Below, in pieces: positions 30,371-41,585 of a DNA stretch of 45,811 bases (its first letter is position 1; each line of letters opens with the position of its first letter). Where the stretch lies: NCBI GenBank assembly GCA_012295275.1, contig CM022672.1:34049254-34095064 (forward strand). The letters are read 5' to 3'. The stretch comes from Chrysomallon squamiferum. Lineage: Eukaryota > Mollusca > Gastropoda > Neomphalida > Peltospiridae. A program made the translations under genes and the position numbers. The notes under the pieces were generated by a model, which was given only the letters and a program-made list of their open reading frames with translations, was not told the DNA's origin and did no database searches.

Positions 30371-30870
30371 TTAGCACGCGATTTCACCAGGGATATCTAA
30401 AAAAAATAGGATCAGTTTCATTGAAACAAACTTTGCGTAAATCGTGACATTAGTTGTGTTTGGTATGAAAATGTATGTTTGCATTGTCACTGTTACTACT
30501 CAGTTTCAATATCATTGTCACATTTTCTAATTGAATTACATTAGCAGTTCCTATCTTCTTACATTTCCCGCCATAAGTGTATTTATTATGTTATCTATGA
30601 GTATTAGTAACTATTCATGGAAATGTGATATAAGTCACCTATGTAATGCAAGTGATACAATATCACAGTATACGTTTGCACCGATTACTTTGAATTCTGC
30701 CAACTGAAATATGAAGATGACATCAGAACCGTCAGACAATAGAACGTTTCAAGTACCCGTTTCTGTTGATAAATCTTTTTAAAAACACAAATGTGGCGGG
30801 GGGAGTGTCGGGAGAATTAACCGAACTGATCTGTACTGTTAGCTAGTACATATATATATATTTATTTCTT
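30371..30870 (+). repeat. Dispersed repeat block, copy B
   Basis: Starts with TAGCACGCGATTTCACCAG, then ATTGTCACTGTTACTACTCAG, GTGTATTTATTATGTTA, and AGACAATAGAACGTTTCAAG to about 30770. Two inverted relatives exist: 40000-40255 (over about 30490-30860) and 38665-38790 (over about 30735-30870). Confidence 0.6.
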
Positions 30871-30983
30871 TTCATTTAGATAATACAACCTATATACATG
30901 GGTATGTCTGAGTGTATATGTACGTGTTTGTATGTTTGTTCATAAGTGTGTTTGTGGGACGATATGTGCATATGTATTTATAT

Positions 30984-31104
<121 letters not shown>

Positions 31105-31109
31105 ATATT

Positions 31110-31370
31110 CAAAAAACTGCTGTGTAAATCGTGACCTAAGTTGTCTGCTGTGCAAGTCCATTGTGAATATATGTTTGGATTGTCACGTGGCGTGTACGGG
31201 GTCAGAACCCAACATTTTCATGTTCACTACTGGATTAGTGGAGGGGGATCAAGTGTGGCTAATTTCCACGGGTGGCAAAACCGCAAACAGACAATAGAAC
31301 GTTCCAAATACCCGTTTGTATTTATAAACCTTTTTAAAATACACGTGTGTTTGTGTGTGTGTTAGTAAAT
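31110..31370 (+). repeat. Dispersed repeat block, copy B2
   Basis: AAATCGTGACCTAAGTTGT resembles 30437 (AAATCGTGACATTAGTTGT), and AGACAATAGAACGTTCCAAA resembles 30742. GTTCACTACTGGATTAGTGG then AGGGGGATCA is shared with 33760 and 36005. The open frame 31141-31365 overlaps this repeat and is not considered a gene. Confidence 0.55.
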
Positions 31371-31499
31371 TTAACAAAACAAGCCGAATAAGTGAATGTA
31401 AATCGCGCGTACATGAAACTTTCACGACGTAATTATGTTCCCGTGTTTTTGTAGACCACCAATTTTTCCGTAAAATCACGCTTATAAGAAACCTTCAGT

Positions 31500-31903
31500 T
31501 TGCCGCGGTAACCAAATTGAGGGCGGTAGCTCCGTACTGTAATGTATAGGATAAATATACTGATGATATATATATATATATATATACTTAAGTCCTGCAA
31601 GGATTTGGAAAAAAACCCACTAATGCATAATGGAAATATACAAAAACGATCCTATTCTGTGAACTTTTAGCCATGGCTCGAAGACTACCAAAGTCTTTGT
31701 CACTAAAATAAGGAAAAGGTAATTTTCTTTCTGTCTGCATTTATCCTTCAACCAAATTTGGTTTCAGATGTATTAGTACTGACTGTCTGTTCAACTGTTC
31801 ATTATGCTGTTAGTTCATCACAAAGGTCTATCTTTATGTTACTTTATTCTTGTCTTAATTTTACAATTAAAACAGTGTCAAGTTGTGGGATTGCTTGTTT
31901 GTT

Positions 31904-31934
<31 letters not shown>

Positions 31935-32350
31935 GCGTCCGGACGTTTGAATACAGAGGTGTTCTGTTTTTCTGTTTTTCTTTAAAAGAGGCTGGAAATA
32001 AAACCTACAAATTCATGATCAAATGAAAGCTCATTCAGTCACCTTTCAACCGCTCTGCGACACCACGATGTGCATTTGGCGTAGACTAGCTAAGCATTTG
32101 AAAGTAGCACGTGCTTAGAGAAATCACCATCAGTTACGTTTTCTACAGAGCCAAAACTACTAGCCCTGTTTAAAATGGTTATATGTTGTTTATATTTTTA
32201 ATAACTTCTTCGCTGTAAGTTTATCTTCAGTGTTCCTGCTTTTACAGTATAGATTATAGAGCGGACGTAGCGAAATCGCCGTAGATTTGATGTGCAACTA
32301 AAAAGAACTGGCGCTATTTAAAATGGTTATATTTTTAATTATTTGTAGGA
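31500..32350. other. Non-coding, weak internal duplication
   Basis: A T homopolymer at 31907-31934. The phrase GTTTAAAATGGTTATAT (about 32169) recurs as ATTTAAAATGGTTATAT (about 32318) with similar upstream sequence. No gene recognised. Confidence 0.4.
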
Positions 32351-32362
32351 TGAATGTTTTAT

Positions 32363-32435
32363 CACTTTTTGTCACTGACACTTTTTCCTACTGAATTTTC
32401 ACTTTTGTACTGAGCTACAGAGTCACTGGCACGTT
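32363..32435. repeat. Isolated copy of the 51-bp minisatellite unit
   Basis: CACTTTTTCCTACTGAATTT, TCACTTTTGTACTGAGCTAC and AGAGTCACTGGCAC match the 23.7-26.8 kb array. Only about one and a half units are present. It lies at the same position relative to the duplicated flank (32440 onward) as the end of the big array (26779) does to its flank. Confidence 0.75.
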
Positions 32436-32439
32436 TCAA

Positions 32440-33360
32440 TAATAATAATAATAATAATTACTTAAAGTCATTAAATTGTTGCGGACCATTTGCTGCTGAA
32501 GTATAAAATTCAGTTTTTATATTTGTATACATTTTTTTTGTATATTAGTGTTATTCTTATAATAATTATTATTACAAATTAGTGACAATCATCATCTACG
32601 GTGACCTACTTACATTTTTAGCTATAACTGTATTTATTATGTTACCTGCGTGTGTTACTATTCATGGAATGTAATTTAATTTATCTAATTAATGTTGGTT
32701 AAATCTAAGAAAAAGACTTAACATTCATCAGTTTACGTACGATTATCCGACATCATCTTGAAACAGAAACAGGATAAAAAAAGGAAGTTCTATTTATGGG
32801 TTCTCTTTATTTTATTCATTCTAAAAGTGCCTAAGACACTGTTGCTCAGCTAAAACGTGTAGGGGTCGTTGTGCACCAGACTAGAGCAATTTCTCGCCGC
32901 CATAAATAAATAAATAAATAATTAATAAACAAATAAATAAAAATAAAAAAATAATAAAAAAAAATAATAAATAAATAATAAATAAATAAATAAACAAATA
33001 AATAAATAAATCATTTATCAGTACTACATAGCTTCTTATCTCTGCTATGCTTTTTATATCTTAAATATATAAAACTTTTATTATAATGTTAAAAAAAAAT
33101 ATACATAGTATTAAATTGTAGTTTTCCAATTATATATATATTTTTTATTGTTCATTCCGGTGTTTTTACTATGGAAATAAAGTAATAATATTTGTAGTAT
33201 GGTAGGGATTTCTTGTAGAGTATTTCATGTTTTATCTGGACATAGATAATAATCTGTTTGTTAGCAAGTCGACACCCAGATCGAAAGAGATCAACTCACG
33301 TTGAATGTGTGTGACGTAAAATTCTATATTTAGCACACGATTTCGCTAGCGGTATCTCGA
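32440..33360 (+). repeat. Dispersed repeat block, copy C (first half)
   Basis: Direct copy of 26790-27620 with insertions of AAAT/AAATA simple sequence at 32903-33012. Confidence 0.65.
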
Positions 33361-33800
33361 AAAACAATCTGCTTCTTTCCAAAAACGTTTGAGCAAATGT
33401 GACGTCATTCGCGTTTGGTGTGAAAGCCTCAGTGTGAACATATGTCTCCATTGTCACTTTTCTACTCAGTTTCAGTGCCAATGTAACATTTTCTATTGAG
33501 ATATAAAAACAAATTGTTACAAATAAATAAAGACCGATTGTAATTTTTGGATCTATTAGAAATTCATTTATGATTATTAGTAGTAGTAGCAGTAATAGTA
33601 GGAGTAGGAATAAAACTTTTCGTCCATAATTGTATTTATTATGTTACCTATGAGTATTACTAACTGTTCATGGAAATGTAATTTAACTTGTGCATGTTTA
33701 CTCGGCTTTCTGCCAGCTCACTAATGGCGTAGTGTGCACGCGGTCACACCCCTAAACTTTTAGGTTCACTGCTGGATTAGTGGAGGGGGATCAGGTGTCG
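33265..33800 (+). repeat. Dispersed repeat block, copy C (second half)
   Basis: Very similar to 35600-36060: GATCAACTCACGTTGAATGT, TAGCACACGATTTCGCTAGC, AAATGTGACGTCATTCGCGT, GACCGATTGTAATTTTTGGA. It contains a perfect TGACGTCA. The minus-strand frame KVTMETYVHTEAFTPNANDV is conserved with the other copy but has no known homologue. Confidence 0.7.
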
Positions 33801-33967
33801 CTACTTTCCACGGAAGAATGGGCGCCTTACAGGTGCCTTGGCAGCTGAGCTCAAATGTTGGAAGTTTTTCTAAATTTATTGATTATAAATTTTGAAACTG
33901 ATATTTTCCTGAGGGCATGAGAATCTAACCTTGTCGTAGCCGCCAGATAGTGTGACGTCAGCGTCGT

Positions 33968-34345
33968 GTGTGCGTTTGTTGGTGTACGTGAACCGTAAAG
34001 CAGGGTTCACTGATACACTGCTGCATACACTGAGCGATCTGTGAAGGATCTATCAACTCTGAGAATAATGACAATAACAAACATAATATCAAAGCAGTGC
34101 GTGCGTATGTTAGTGTATGCAAACGATGGTTTGTTGATACACTGCTGTCATACACTGAGTGATCTGTGAAGGATCTACCAACTCTGAGAATAATGACAAT
34201 AACAAACATAATATCAAAGCAGTGCGTGCGTATGTTAGTGTATGCAAACGATGGTTTGTTGATACACTGCTGTCATACACTGAGCGATCTGTGAAGGATC
34301 TACCAACTCTGAGAATAATGACAATAATGTAGATAATATCAAAGC
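33968..34345. repeat. 125-bp tandem repeat, three copies
   Basis: AATGACAATAAC recurs at 34067, 34192 and (as AATGACAATAAT) 34317, a period of 125. Units two and three are nearly identical (GTGCGTGCGTATGTTAGTGT, GATGGTTTGTTGATACACTG). The first is diverged. Minus-strand open frames here are periodic by-products. Confidence 0.85.
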
Positions 34346-34480
34346 AGCACGTGACTGACAAGTAAACAAAGCCGCGGTCTTTGGAAGATCTCAAGATAAA
34401 TAACTCCCACTGTCTTTCTTACTGAGACATTGACGTGTAACCCAATATACGTAAGTGAATGAAAACTAATACTAACAATA
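34346..34480 (+). repeat. Direct repeat partner of 37250-37345
   Basis: TGACAAGTAAACAAAGCCGCG corresponds to TGACAAGTAAACGAAGCCGCG. Both continue with CACTGTCTTTC-like or CACTGTGACA, GACATTGACGTGTAA or GACATGTAA, then AGTGAATGAAAA or AGTGATTGAAAA. Confidence 0.6.
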
Positions 34481-34490
34481 ATAATATTAT

Positions 34491-34710
<220 letters not shown>

Positions 34711-35590
34711 ATAGAAATAAAACAATATTTTTTTAGTTTTTGTAAATATTCAAATATATTTACTTGTGTACTTTTAGATACTCTACCTGCTTAGACTTTC
34801 TTTTCTTTTGTACAGTTCGATAAGATGTGTGTGTATCTGTGTTTATGTGTGTGTCTGTTTCGTAAATGTATAAACATAAAAATTAATAAAATTGTGCTTT
34901 CGTTACTCAACTTATCCTGCACAAAATATAAAAACACACAGGTACACAGGCAAACACCTAACCAAAGTTTTATTATCTAAAAATGTTCATACTAAAAGAA
35001 AACAAATAAACTGTTAACATGAACATAAATAAATTATAAATTTGAACTGATTTATAAACTTTTATATATCTTTTTGCAAAGCTACAAATTATTAAATGAC
35101 CTAAATTAATAAACAAATACAAATAACAATAAACTAACACAGCATCGGTTTTTTAATACTATTCATAAACATCACATTAATAAAACTGATTGTGTGTGTG
35201 TTTGTGAATAATAAATAGGTTTAAAAAATCTGAGAAATTAGAATTCTTACAAAATAAAATTAATAATTAAAAACTATGTTACTAAACTATTGTACATTAG
35301 TGTATATTTTATTAGTAAAAACATATATATCACTAATATACTTTTAGAAATTGTCTAATTTAGATGTCTAAATAAATATTGTAATAATTGTACGTTAAAT
35401 AAAAAAATAAAAAAATAAATAATTAAAATAAAATAAAACAAAAAACGTTTCTTTCTTCATCACTCCTTCCATTTCATGAAATATGTTAGTACTTATCGCA
35501 AATGTTTGTATTGTTTTGTTTTTATTTTCAACATCACACGAAATTTCACTTTATAACTAAAATACAGTTCTATGTTCTGTAGTTCCACAT
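34711..35590. other. AT-rich non-coding stretch
   Basis: Contains ATCACATTAATAAAACTGATTGTGTGTG (35170-35197), related to 27728 and, inverted, to 37790-37830 and 39398-39420. No gene recognised. Confidence 0.45.
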
Positions 35591-35595
35591 TGATT

Positions 35596-36065
35596 TTAGG
35601 TCAGATCGAAGGAGATCAACTCACGTTGAATGTGTGTGACGTAAAATTCTATATTTAGCACACGATTTCGCTAGCGATATCTCGAAAAAAAGATCTGCTT
35701 CTTTCCAAAAACGTTTGCGCAAATGTGACGTCATTCGCGTTTGGTGTGAAAGCCTCAGTGTGAACATATGTCTTCATTGTCACTTTTCTACTCAGTTTCA
35801 GTGTCACATTTTCTATTGAGATATAAAAACAAACTGCTATAAATAAATAAAGACCGATTGTAATTTTTGGATCTAATAGAAATTCAGTTATTATTATTAT
35901 TAGTAGTAGTAGTAATAGTAGGAGTAGGAATAAATTTTCCTCCATAATTGTATTTATTATGTTATGCATGAGCATTACTAACTATTCATGGAAATGTACT
36001 TTAGGTTCACTACTGGATTAGTGGACGGGGATCAGGTGTCGCTAATATCCACGGATTAGTGGAAG
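35596..36065 (+). repeat. Dispersed repeat block, copy D
   Basis: Direct copy of 33265-33800 with shared TGACGTCA (35728-35735) and the shared GTTCACTACTGGATTAGTGG motif at about 36006. Minus-strand frame KVTMKTYVHTEAFTPNANDV. Confidence 0.7.
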
Positions 36066-36269
36066 CAGTGCACGTGCTTCTCAACGCTACGGTTCTGCCA
36101 GCTGACGTCAATCGATCAAGCACCAAATCGAAAAATACACAGGCACGAAACACAAGAGCGCGCACGCTAGCACGAACGCACGCATGCACGCACACATACA
36201 CACACACACACACATACATACACAAACACATACGCGCATACATACAGAGCGCAAGTAAATAAAGGAAAT

Positions 36270-36760
36270 GTTTAATTATGTAGAAATATTAATACTAAGA
36301 GAACGTAAACAGATCGTTCACGTGAAAAGAAATACATTATAAACTTGAATTTAAAAAAAAAAAAAAAATTATTTTACTTTTTTTTTACTATTATTATTAT
36401 TATTATTTTATTTTTATTTCTTGTTTTCACGAAGCTACAGGTTAATAAACAAATAAACAAATAACTTATTAAATAAATAAAAGTAATATAAATATGTAGT
36501 GTGTGTGTGTGTGTGTGTAGATATAGATATAGATATTTATACATATATAAGTTTTTTTCAAAATAAAATGAATGATAGAAAATGCCATGTTACTAAACTA
36601 GTTATTAAACTCGTTTTATTAGTAAAAAGAAATAAAGTAAACAACGTACATTTCAAAGTTATTTTGTTGCTTTGTCAGTTATGCCTTATCTCAAAGAGAG
36701 AAAATAAAAGGTTTAGACAAACAAAAGTCTGTGTTCGTTACACAAACGTTTTCTACTAAA
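36270..36760 (-). repeat. Left arm of inverted duplication (with 37540-38050)
   Basis: Read on the minus strand: GAACACAGACTTTTGTTTGT, GATAAGGCATA, ACTAATAAAACG, ATAAGTTATTTGTTTATTTG. The right arm has the same order on the plus strand. The open frame 36499-36759 falls inside this arm and is not supported as a gene. Confidence 0.7.
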
Positions 36761-37344
36761 CCCAGTCATAACGATTTTCAGAGATTAACCGAGAGGGAAA
36801 ACTCACTTATATAGTTACGAATATTCTTAATAGTAAATGTTTGTTGTCTATATCTGACATTCTTGGGTGTATTTTAACCTGATGACACTAGCACAGACAG
36901 GGAAAAACCCACACGATTCTGTAAAAAAATCCCCGTCCATTATCTGAACAAATTAAAATGTTTCGGAAAAAAAAAAAAAAAAAGTTTAAGCTTATGCTTA
37001 TTATGTTTACAGTTGGATAGTTTCAGGAGAAACCCATTAAGCTTGCTGTAGCAATGCCCGGGACCCACACAATTTTTACAGCAACCAAGGCTGGCTGCAG
37101 GCGTGGCAAAATTTCCACAAAATCAAGTGGGAGGCAATGGGCGGCGATATCTTCCAGCAGACATGTATACTGCGGACAAAACCCTGCTTAGCGGTTAATT
37201 GTTGTTCGTGGTGATTCACGCAAGGGGTTTTAGACATCAAAGAAGCGCTCGATTGACAAGTAAACGAAGCCGCGATATTTCAGATAATTTCTTGTCACTG
37301 TGACACAGACATGTAATCAAATATAGTTCAGTGATTGAAAAGTA
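36761..37344. other. Spacer of the inverted duplication, GC-richer island
   Basis: 36990-37230 is clearly less AT-rich (GCAATGCCCGGGACCCACAC, GGCTGGCTGCAGGCGTGGCA). It resembles a SINE-like or unique insertion, but I see no RNA polymerase III A/B boxes or tail that would prove this. 37240-37345 repeats 34346-34480. Confidence 0.4.
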
Positions 37345-37478
37345 CTACTATTATTACTACTACTGCTGATACTACCACTACCACTACTACTGGTACTGCT
37401 ACTACTGCTACTACTAGTACTACTGCCACTACTACTACTACTAGTACTACTGCTACATCTACAACTACTACTACTAAT
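37345..37478. repeat. (ACT)n imperfect microsatellite
   Basis: ACT/CTG/GTACT trinucleotides over 134 bp, producing a spurious Thr-rich frame. Confidence 0.9.
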
Positions 37479-37539
37479 AAGAGGGGTCGCTTAGATTTTT
37501 GTAAAATTGTTTCTTATGGAATGCAAAACATGTTTGTGT

Positions 37540-38050
37540 AACGAAACACAGACTTTTGTCTGTCTAAACATTATATTTTTTCTGATTGTGATAAGGCATA
37601 TTGTTCAAAACAACAAAATAATAACTTAGAAATGTACATTGTTTAGTTTATTTGATTTTACTAATAAAACGTACATTTCCCTAGATAAGTAACATAACAT
37701 TTTTTATTATTATTTTACTTAGTAAAAATTTTAATTTCTCTGACTTTTATTTTAACTATGTTTTACGCACACGCATCCATACACACATATATAATAAGTT
37801 TTATTAATGTGATGTTATATCAAAAACGGTATATTGTGTTATTTTATATTTTTACACACACATATATATGTTATTACTTGCATTTATTTGTTTGTTTGTT
37901 TATTAACCAGTAACTGAGTGACACTTTAAAAAAAAAAAAGTAAATAAAAGAAGAAGAAAATAAATTCAAGTTTGAAATTTATATCTTTTCATGCTAATAA
38001 TTGTTATACATTTTCTTAGTATTGGTATTTTTACATAAGTAAGCATTTCG
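37540..38050 (+). repeat. Right arm of inverted duplication (with 36270-36760)
   Basis: GAAACACAGACTTTTGTCTG, GATAAGGCATATTG, AATAAAACGTACATTT. A further direct relative is at 39085-39260 after the caspase p10 fragment (AATAAAACGTACATTTCACT, TTTAGTAAAAATTATAATTT). Confidence 0.7.
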
Positions 38051-38059
38051 TTTACTTAC

Positions 38060-38215
38060 TTTAGTTCGGCGTGTGTGTTTGTGTGTGTATCTGTACATAT
38101 GTGTTTGTGTGTGTATCTGTACATATGTGTGTGCGTGTGCGTGTCTATATGTGTTTGCCTGTGTGTGTTTGTGGATTCACATACCCCATACACATACCCC
38201 ACCCACACATACAGA
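38060..38215. repeat. TG/CA-rich tract
   Basis: GTGTGTGTATCTGTACATAT occurs twice in tandem, then TG runs and a CA-rich end. Confidence 0.8.
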
Positions 38216-38405
38216 TATCTTAGATAATTGTAGAGAAGTAAATATATTTGAAGATTTACAAATACTAATGTGCTACTAACTCTGTGTCGTGTCAAACGTA
38301 AATATATTTTTAACGTAATCATCAAGTAATCGATTATTTTGTAATGTAGTCTTTATATATGACATAGAAAATTATATTTGTGTGTCTTTAAATGCAACTA
38401 ATACA

Positions 38406-38410
<5 letters not shown>

Positions 38411-38492
<82 letters not shown>

Positions 38493-38509
38493 TCTCTCTC
38501 TCTCTCTCT
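38411..38509. repeat. (CT)n microsatellite
   Basis: About 99 bp of CT with one CA interruption; inverted partner of the GA tract at 34491. Confidence 0.95.
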
Positions 38510-38599
38510 GTAAGTCTGAACACATATCCACACATAAACGAACACTCATTCGTATACACAAGTATATAGGCTGGTTTTTGTGTATCTAAATGAAAAGAA

Positions 38600-38601
<2 letters not shown>

Positions 38602-38660
<59 letters not shown>
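38602..38660. repeat. (CA)n microsatellite
   Basis: About 29 perfect AC/CA units. Confidence 0.95.
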
Positions 38661-38664
<4 letters not shown>

Positions 38665-38669
<5 letters not shown>

Positions 38670-38790
38670 TATCTGACAGTACAGACCGGTTTTCCTAATT
38701 CTCCCTCCAATCACCCGTAACAAAGATTCACGTGTATTTTAAACACGTTTACTAACGGGTACTTGAAACGTTCTATTGTCTTTTTACTGT
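38665..38790 (-). repeat. Inverted partner of 30735-30870
   Basis: On the minus strand it reads AGACAATAGAACGTTTCAAG, TACCCGTTAGTAAAC, GGAGAATTAGGAAAACCGGT and CTGTACTGTCAG. The plus-strand relative at 30742-30850 has the same order. Confidence 0.65.
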
Positions 38791-38848
38791 TTTCACGTCA
38801 CCTGTCAGAGGTGTAGCGTTGGCAAGACACCTGTACTGCACCCACTAA

Positions 38849-39083
38849 CCTGACAGTTTTTTCTGGTAACCTTTCGTGCACACACAGGAAAGGATATCGT
38901 TTTATTTCTACACTGATTGAAGTACTCGACAACAATCCTCGAGTCAGTCTTCTCGACATCATCACCATGGTGACAAACAAAATGGATCGTGAATATGATG
39001 AACCGAAACAAGTTTCTATACAGACAACCACTCTCCGAAAAATAATTATTTTGTGCAAGAAAAACACATTTGAGTCTGTTTAA
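38849..39083 (+). pseudogene. Caspase p10 fragment
   Basis: Matches the last quarter of the intact gene: a decayed LTVF lead-in, then RFISTLIEVLDNNPRVSLLD, then ITMVTNKMD and DEPKQVSI, with a delayed stop at 39081-39083. The region matching FAYRQTTGS is shortened and altered, so the substrate-pocket Arg is lost. No p20 is present upstream. Not a functional caspase. Confidence 0.75.
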
Positions 39084-39267
39084 ACATTTGACTTTCTCTC
39101 TTTGCCATAAGCCATAGTGTCCAAAGCAACGCAATAACAACTGAGACATGTATATTATTTACATTATTTGTTTTCTCTAATAAAACGTACATTTCACTAG
39201 TTTAGTAATATAGCATTGTGTATTATTAACTTTATTTAGTAAAAATTATAATTTTTGTCTTTTTAAA

Positions 39268-39385
<118 letters not shown>

Positions 39386-39397
39386 GACACACAATCA

Positions 39398-39500
39398 ACT
39401 TTATTAATGTGATTTTTGCGAACATTGTTATATTATGTAGATAGATCGATAGATATAGAATAGATATGGACATAAGTATTATTGTAACAATTCAAAAAAT
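39398..39500 (-). repeat. Inverted partner of 27636-27760
   Basis: The minus strand reads ATGTCCATATCTATTCTATA, then AACAATGTTCGCAAAAATCAC and ATTAATAAAGTTGATTGTGT. Confidence 0.65.
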
Positions 39501-39599
39501 CAGAAAAGATGAAAATCAATTAAATTGAATAGCTTATTTCTTTTCAAGTTAAAGATTTATTTACAGTTTCATAACATATTTACATAAATATACATTTCC

Positions 39600-39835
39600 T
39601 TTTCTTACTGTTGTTAGATGTGTGTGTGAGCGCGCGTTTTGTGTGTGTGTGCATCTAACTGTGTGTTTTTGGATTTGGTGCTTGTTAGGTTGAGTAATGC
39701 AATGGCATTCAGGTACTGTTTTGTTAATTTTATCTTTATAAACTTGCTAACACAAATACACACAGAGACACACACAAACATACACACACAGACACACACA
39801 CACACCCACACACACGTACACACACATCCTACCTA
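39600..39835. repeat. TG-rich then CA-rich tracts flanking a short unique core
   Basis: TG units at 39619-39662 and CA units at 39756-39828 face each other around about 90 bp (39663-39755). On the minus strand the core (TTGGTGCTTGTT on the plus strand) relates to GATCAAGCACCAAATCGAAAA at 36113. Short frames through it are microsatellite shadows. Confidence 0.6.
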
Positions 39836-39999
39836 ACTGTGGAGAAGAAAAAGTATATGCAAGTTGACTATCTAAAATTATAGAAGTAAATATATTTGAA
39901 GATTTACAAATGCAAATATTCTTCTATATCTACAGTCTCTATTTCGTGAAATACACATAAATTTATTCTTAACGTGATCGTAAATAATCAGTTATTTTG

Positions 40000-40255
40000 T
40001 AATGTAGTATATATATATATATATTGGCTATAAGTACAGATCGATTTTGCTAATTATCCCTCCACTCACCTCACACGTGTTAATACAAGTAATCGGAGCA
40101 AATGTGTATAGTGATATTTTATCATCTGCATTACACAGGTAACTTAAATTACATGTCCATGATTAGTTAGTAATTGTCATAAGTAACATAATAATACATT
40201 TGAGGATGAAAATGTAACTCAGTTCGAAAATTGGTATTGAAACTGAGTAGGGCTG
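40000..40255 (-). repeat. Inverted partner of dispersed repeat copy B (30490-30870)
   Basis: The minus strand reads CTACTCAGTTTCAATACCAA, TAAGTTACCTGTGTAATGCA, TTGCTCCGATTACTTGTATT and GATCTGTACT, in the same order as 30498-30850. It ends where hAT-derived sequence begins. Confidence 0.65.
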
Positions 40256-40259
40256 TCCA

Positions 40260-41585
40260 GATGAGTAAACACAATAGGGAACTTTTCTCTAATGCAGGTA
40301 GAACGCTATAAAGGGAACATATAAAGATTGCCAGTGATTGCTCTTTTTTCGAAATCACAATTTTCTTTTTGAGGGCAACTAACTCGTCTGTTGAAGTTAG
40401 AATATTTTCATCTTTGCCTTACAATATTCGCAACTAAGGTATTCACAGAATTTCTCCTGCTTTTCCTGGTGAAAAAATGGTAGTAATTCCTTGTGCAGTT
40501 CGTGAACACGATTTAGTACTTTGTCTTTCGACAGCCAGCGAACCTCAGTGTGCATTAATAACTTAACATGCTGAGTCCATCTGTTTGCACAAATAACCGT
40601 GACTTCAATGGCCAACTTTTTATATAATTGACCATTCCAACAACTTGAAGTAACACAACCTTTAAATCTTCCTGCGATATTTTTGAAACAAGAACAAATC
40701 TATGTAGAAAGCAGTGAGTACGAATGAGATTTGGATCTGCTGGTTCTACCAAGGATACAAATCCTTTAATACAGCCTGTCATGCATGGGGCTCCATCGGT
40801 GCAAATGCCAACACAGGACTTCCAAGACAAATTCATTTCTTTGAGGTAGCGTGTTATCAAATCAAAAATATCTTGACCTCTTGCAGATATGGACATTTCT
40901 TTACAGCACAAAAACTGATTGATTATTTAATTCACGTCAATAAAAGATACAAATGCAAGCCATTGACTTTTATTTCTGATGTCAGTGGATTCATCCACGG
41001 TTAAAGCAAAATTAGAATTCTTTAGCTTTTTCTGAACATTGTCTTCAATATTTTTTGATCTAGGATTCTTCTACATAATGTATCATTTGAAAGCGGGATA
41101 TTGTTCAGTTTCTTCTCAGCCTTTTCACCAAACATGGATTTTACCATCTTTTTGCAAGCTGGGTGACTGACTCACAAGTGTGTGTGATTCAGCTTTTAAT
41201 GCTATTATTTCAGCCACCTGAACTGACTCTAGTTGGGCTCGTTCAGACACGGTCATTACATTTTCAAACAACTTCGCTGTTTTTATTTCTGCTCTAACAG
41301 CCTTTGAAAGTAATCACGCTTTTTATCTTTCAGAGATGAATATTTTGAATTAAAATGCCTTTCTAACTTACTTGCTACCATGGATTCATTTGACATTGTT
41401 TCACCACTCACTACGCATGATGGACTTGATTTGTCAACATCACCAGACCAATAAAATCCAAATTTCAAATATATTTCACAATATTGTCGATTAATGTTTC
41501 TCTTTTTGACAACAGAGGTTGATGGTTGTTGACCTCTGGACTTAGACTCGTCACTAATATCTTTCCTTTTCAAATATTTATCCAT
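40260..41585 (-). pseudogene. hAT/ZBED-type transposase, frameshifted
   Basis: In order: N-terminal MDKYLKRKDISDE; a BED-like zinc finger with damaged ligands (CVVSGETMSNE where CxxC is usual, HFNSKY for HxxxxH); YFQRLLEQ then a stop and frameshift near 41270; AKLFENVMTVSERAQLESVQV; a further shift near 41190; ACKKMVKSMFGEKAEKKLNN; the DDE-region start FALTVDESTDIRNKSQWLAF; an in-frame stop near 40928; the second motif CTDGAPCMTG; PLKSRLF; and HTEVRWLSKDKVLNRVHEL after another shift near 40570. The C-terminal dimerisation segment is decayed. Both readable catalytic Asp motifs (VDEST, CTDGAP) survive, but at least four breaks make it non-functional. Known domesticated relatives are ZBED5, SCAND3 and GTF2IRD2; this copy is not one of them. 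Confidence 0.8.
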
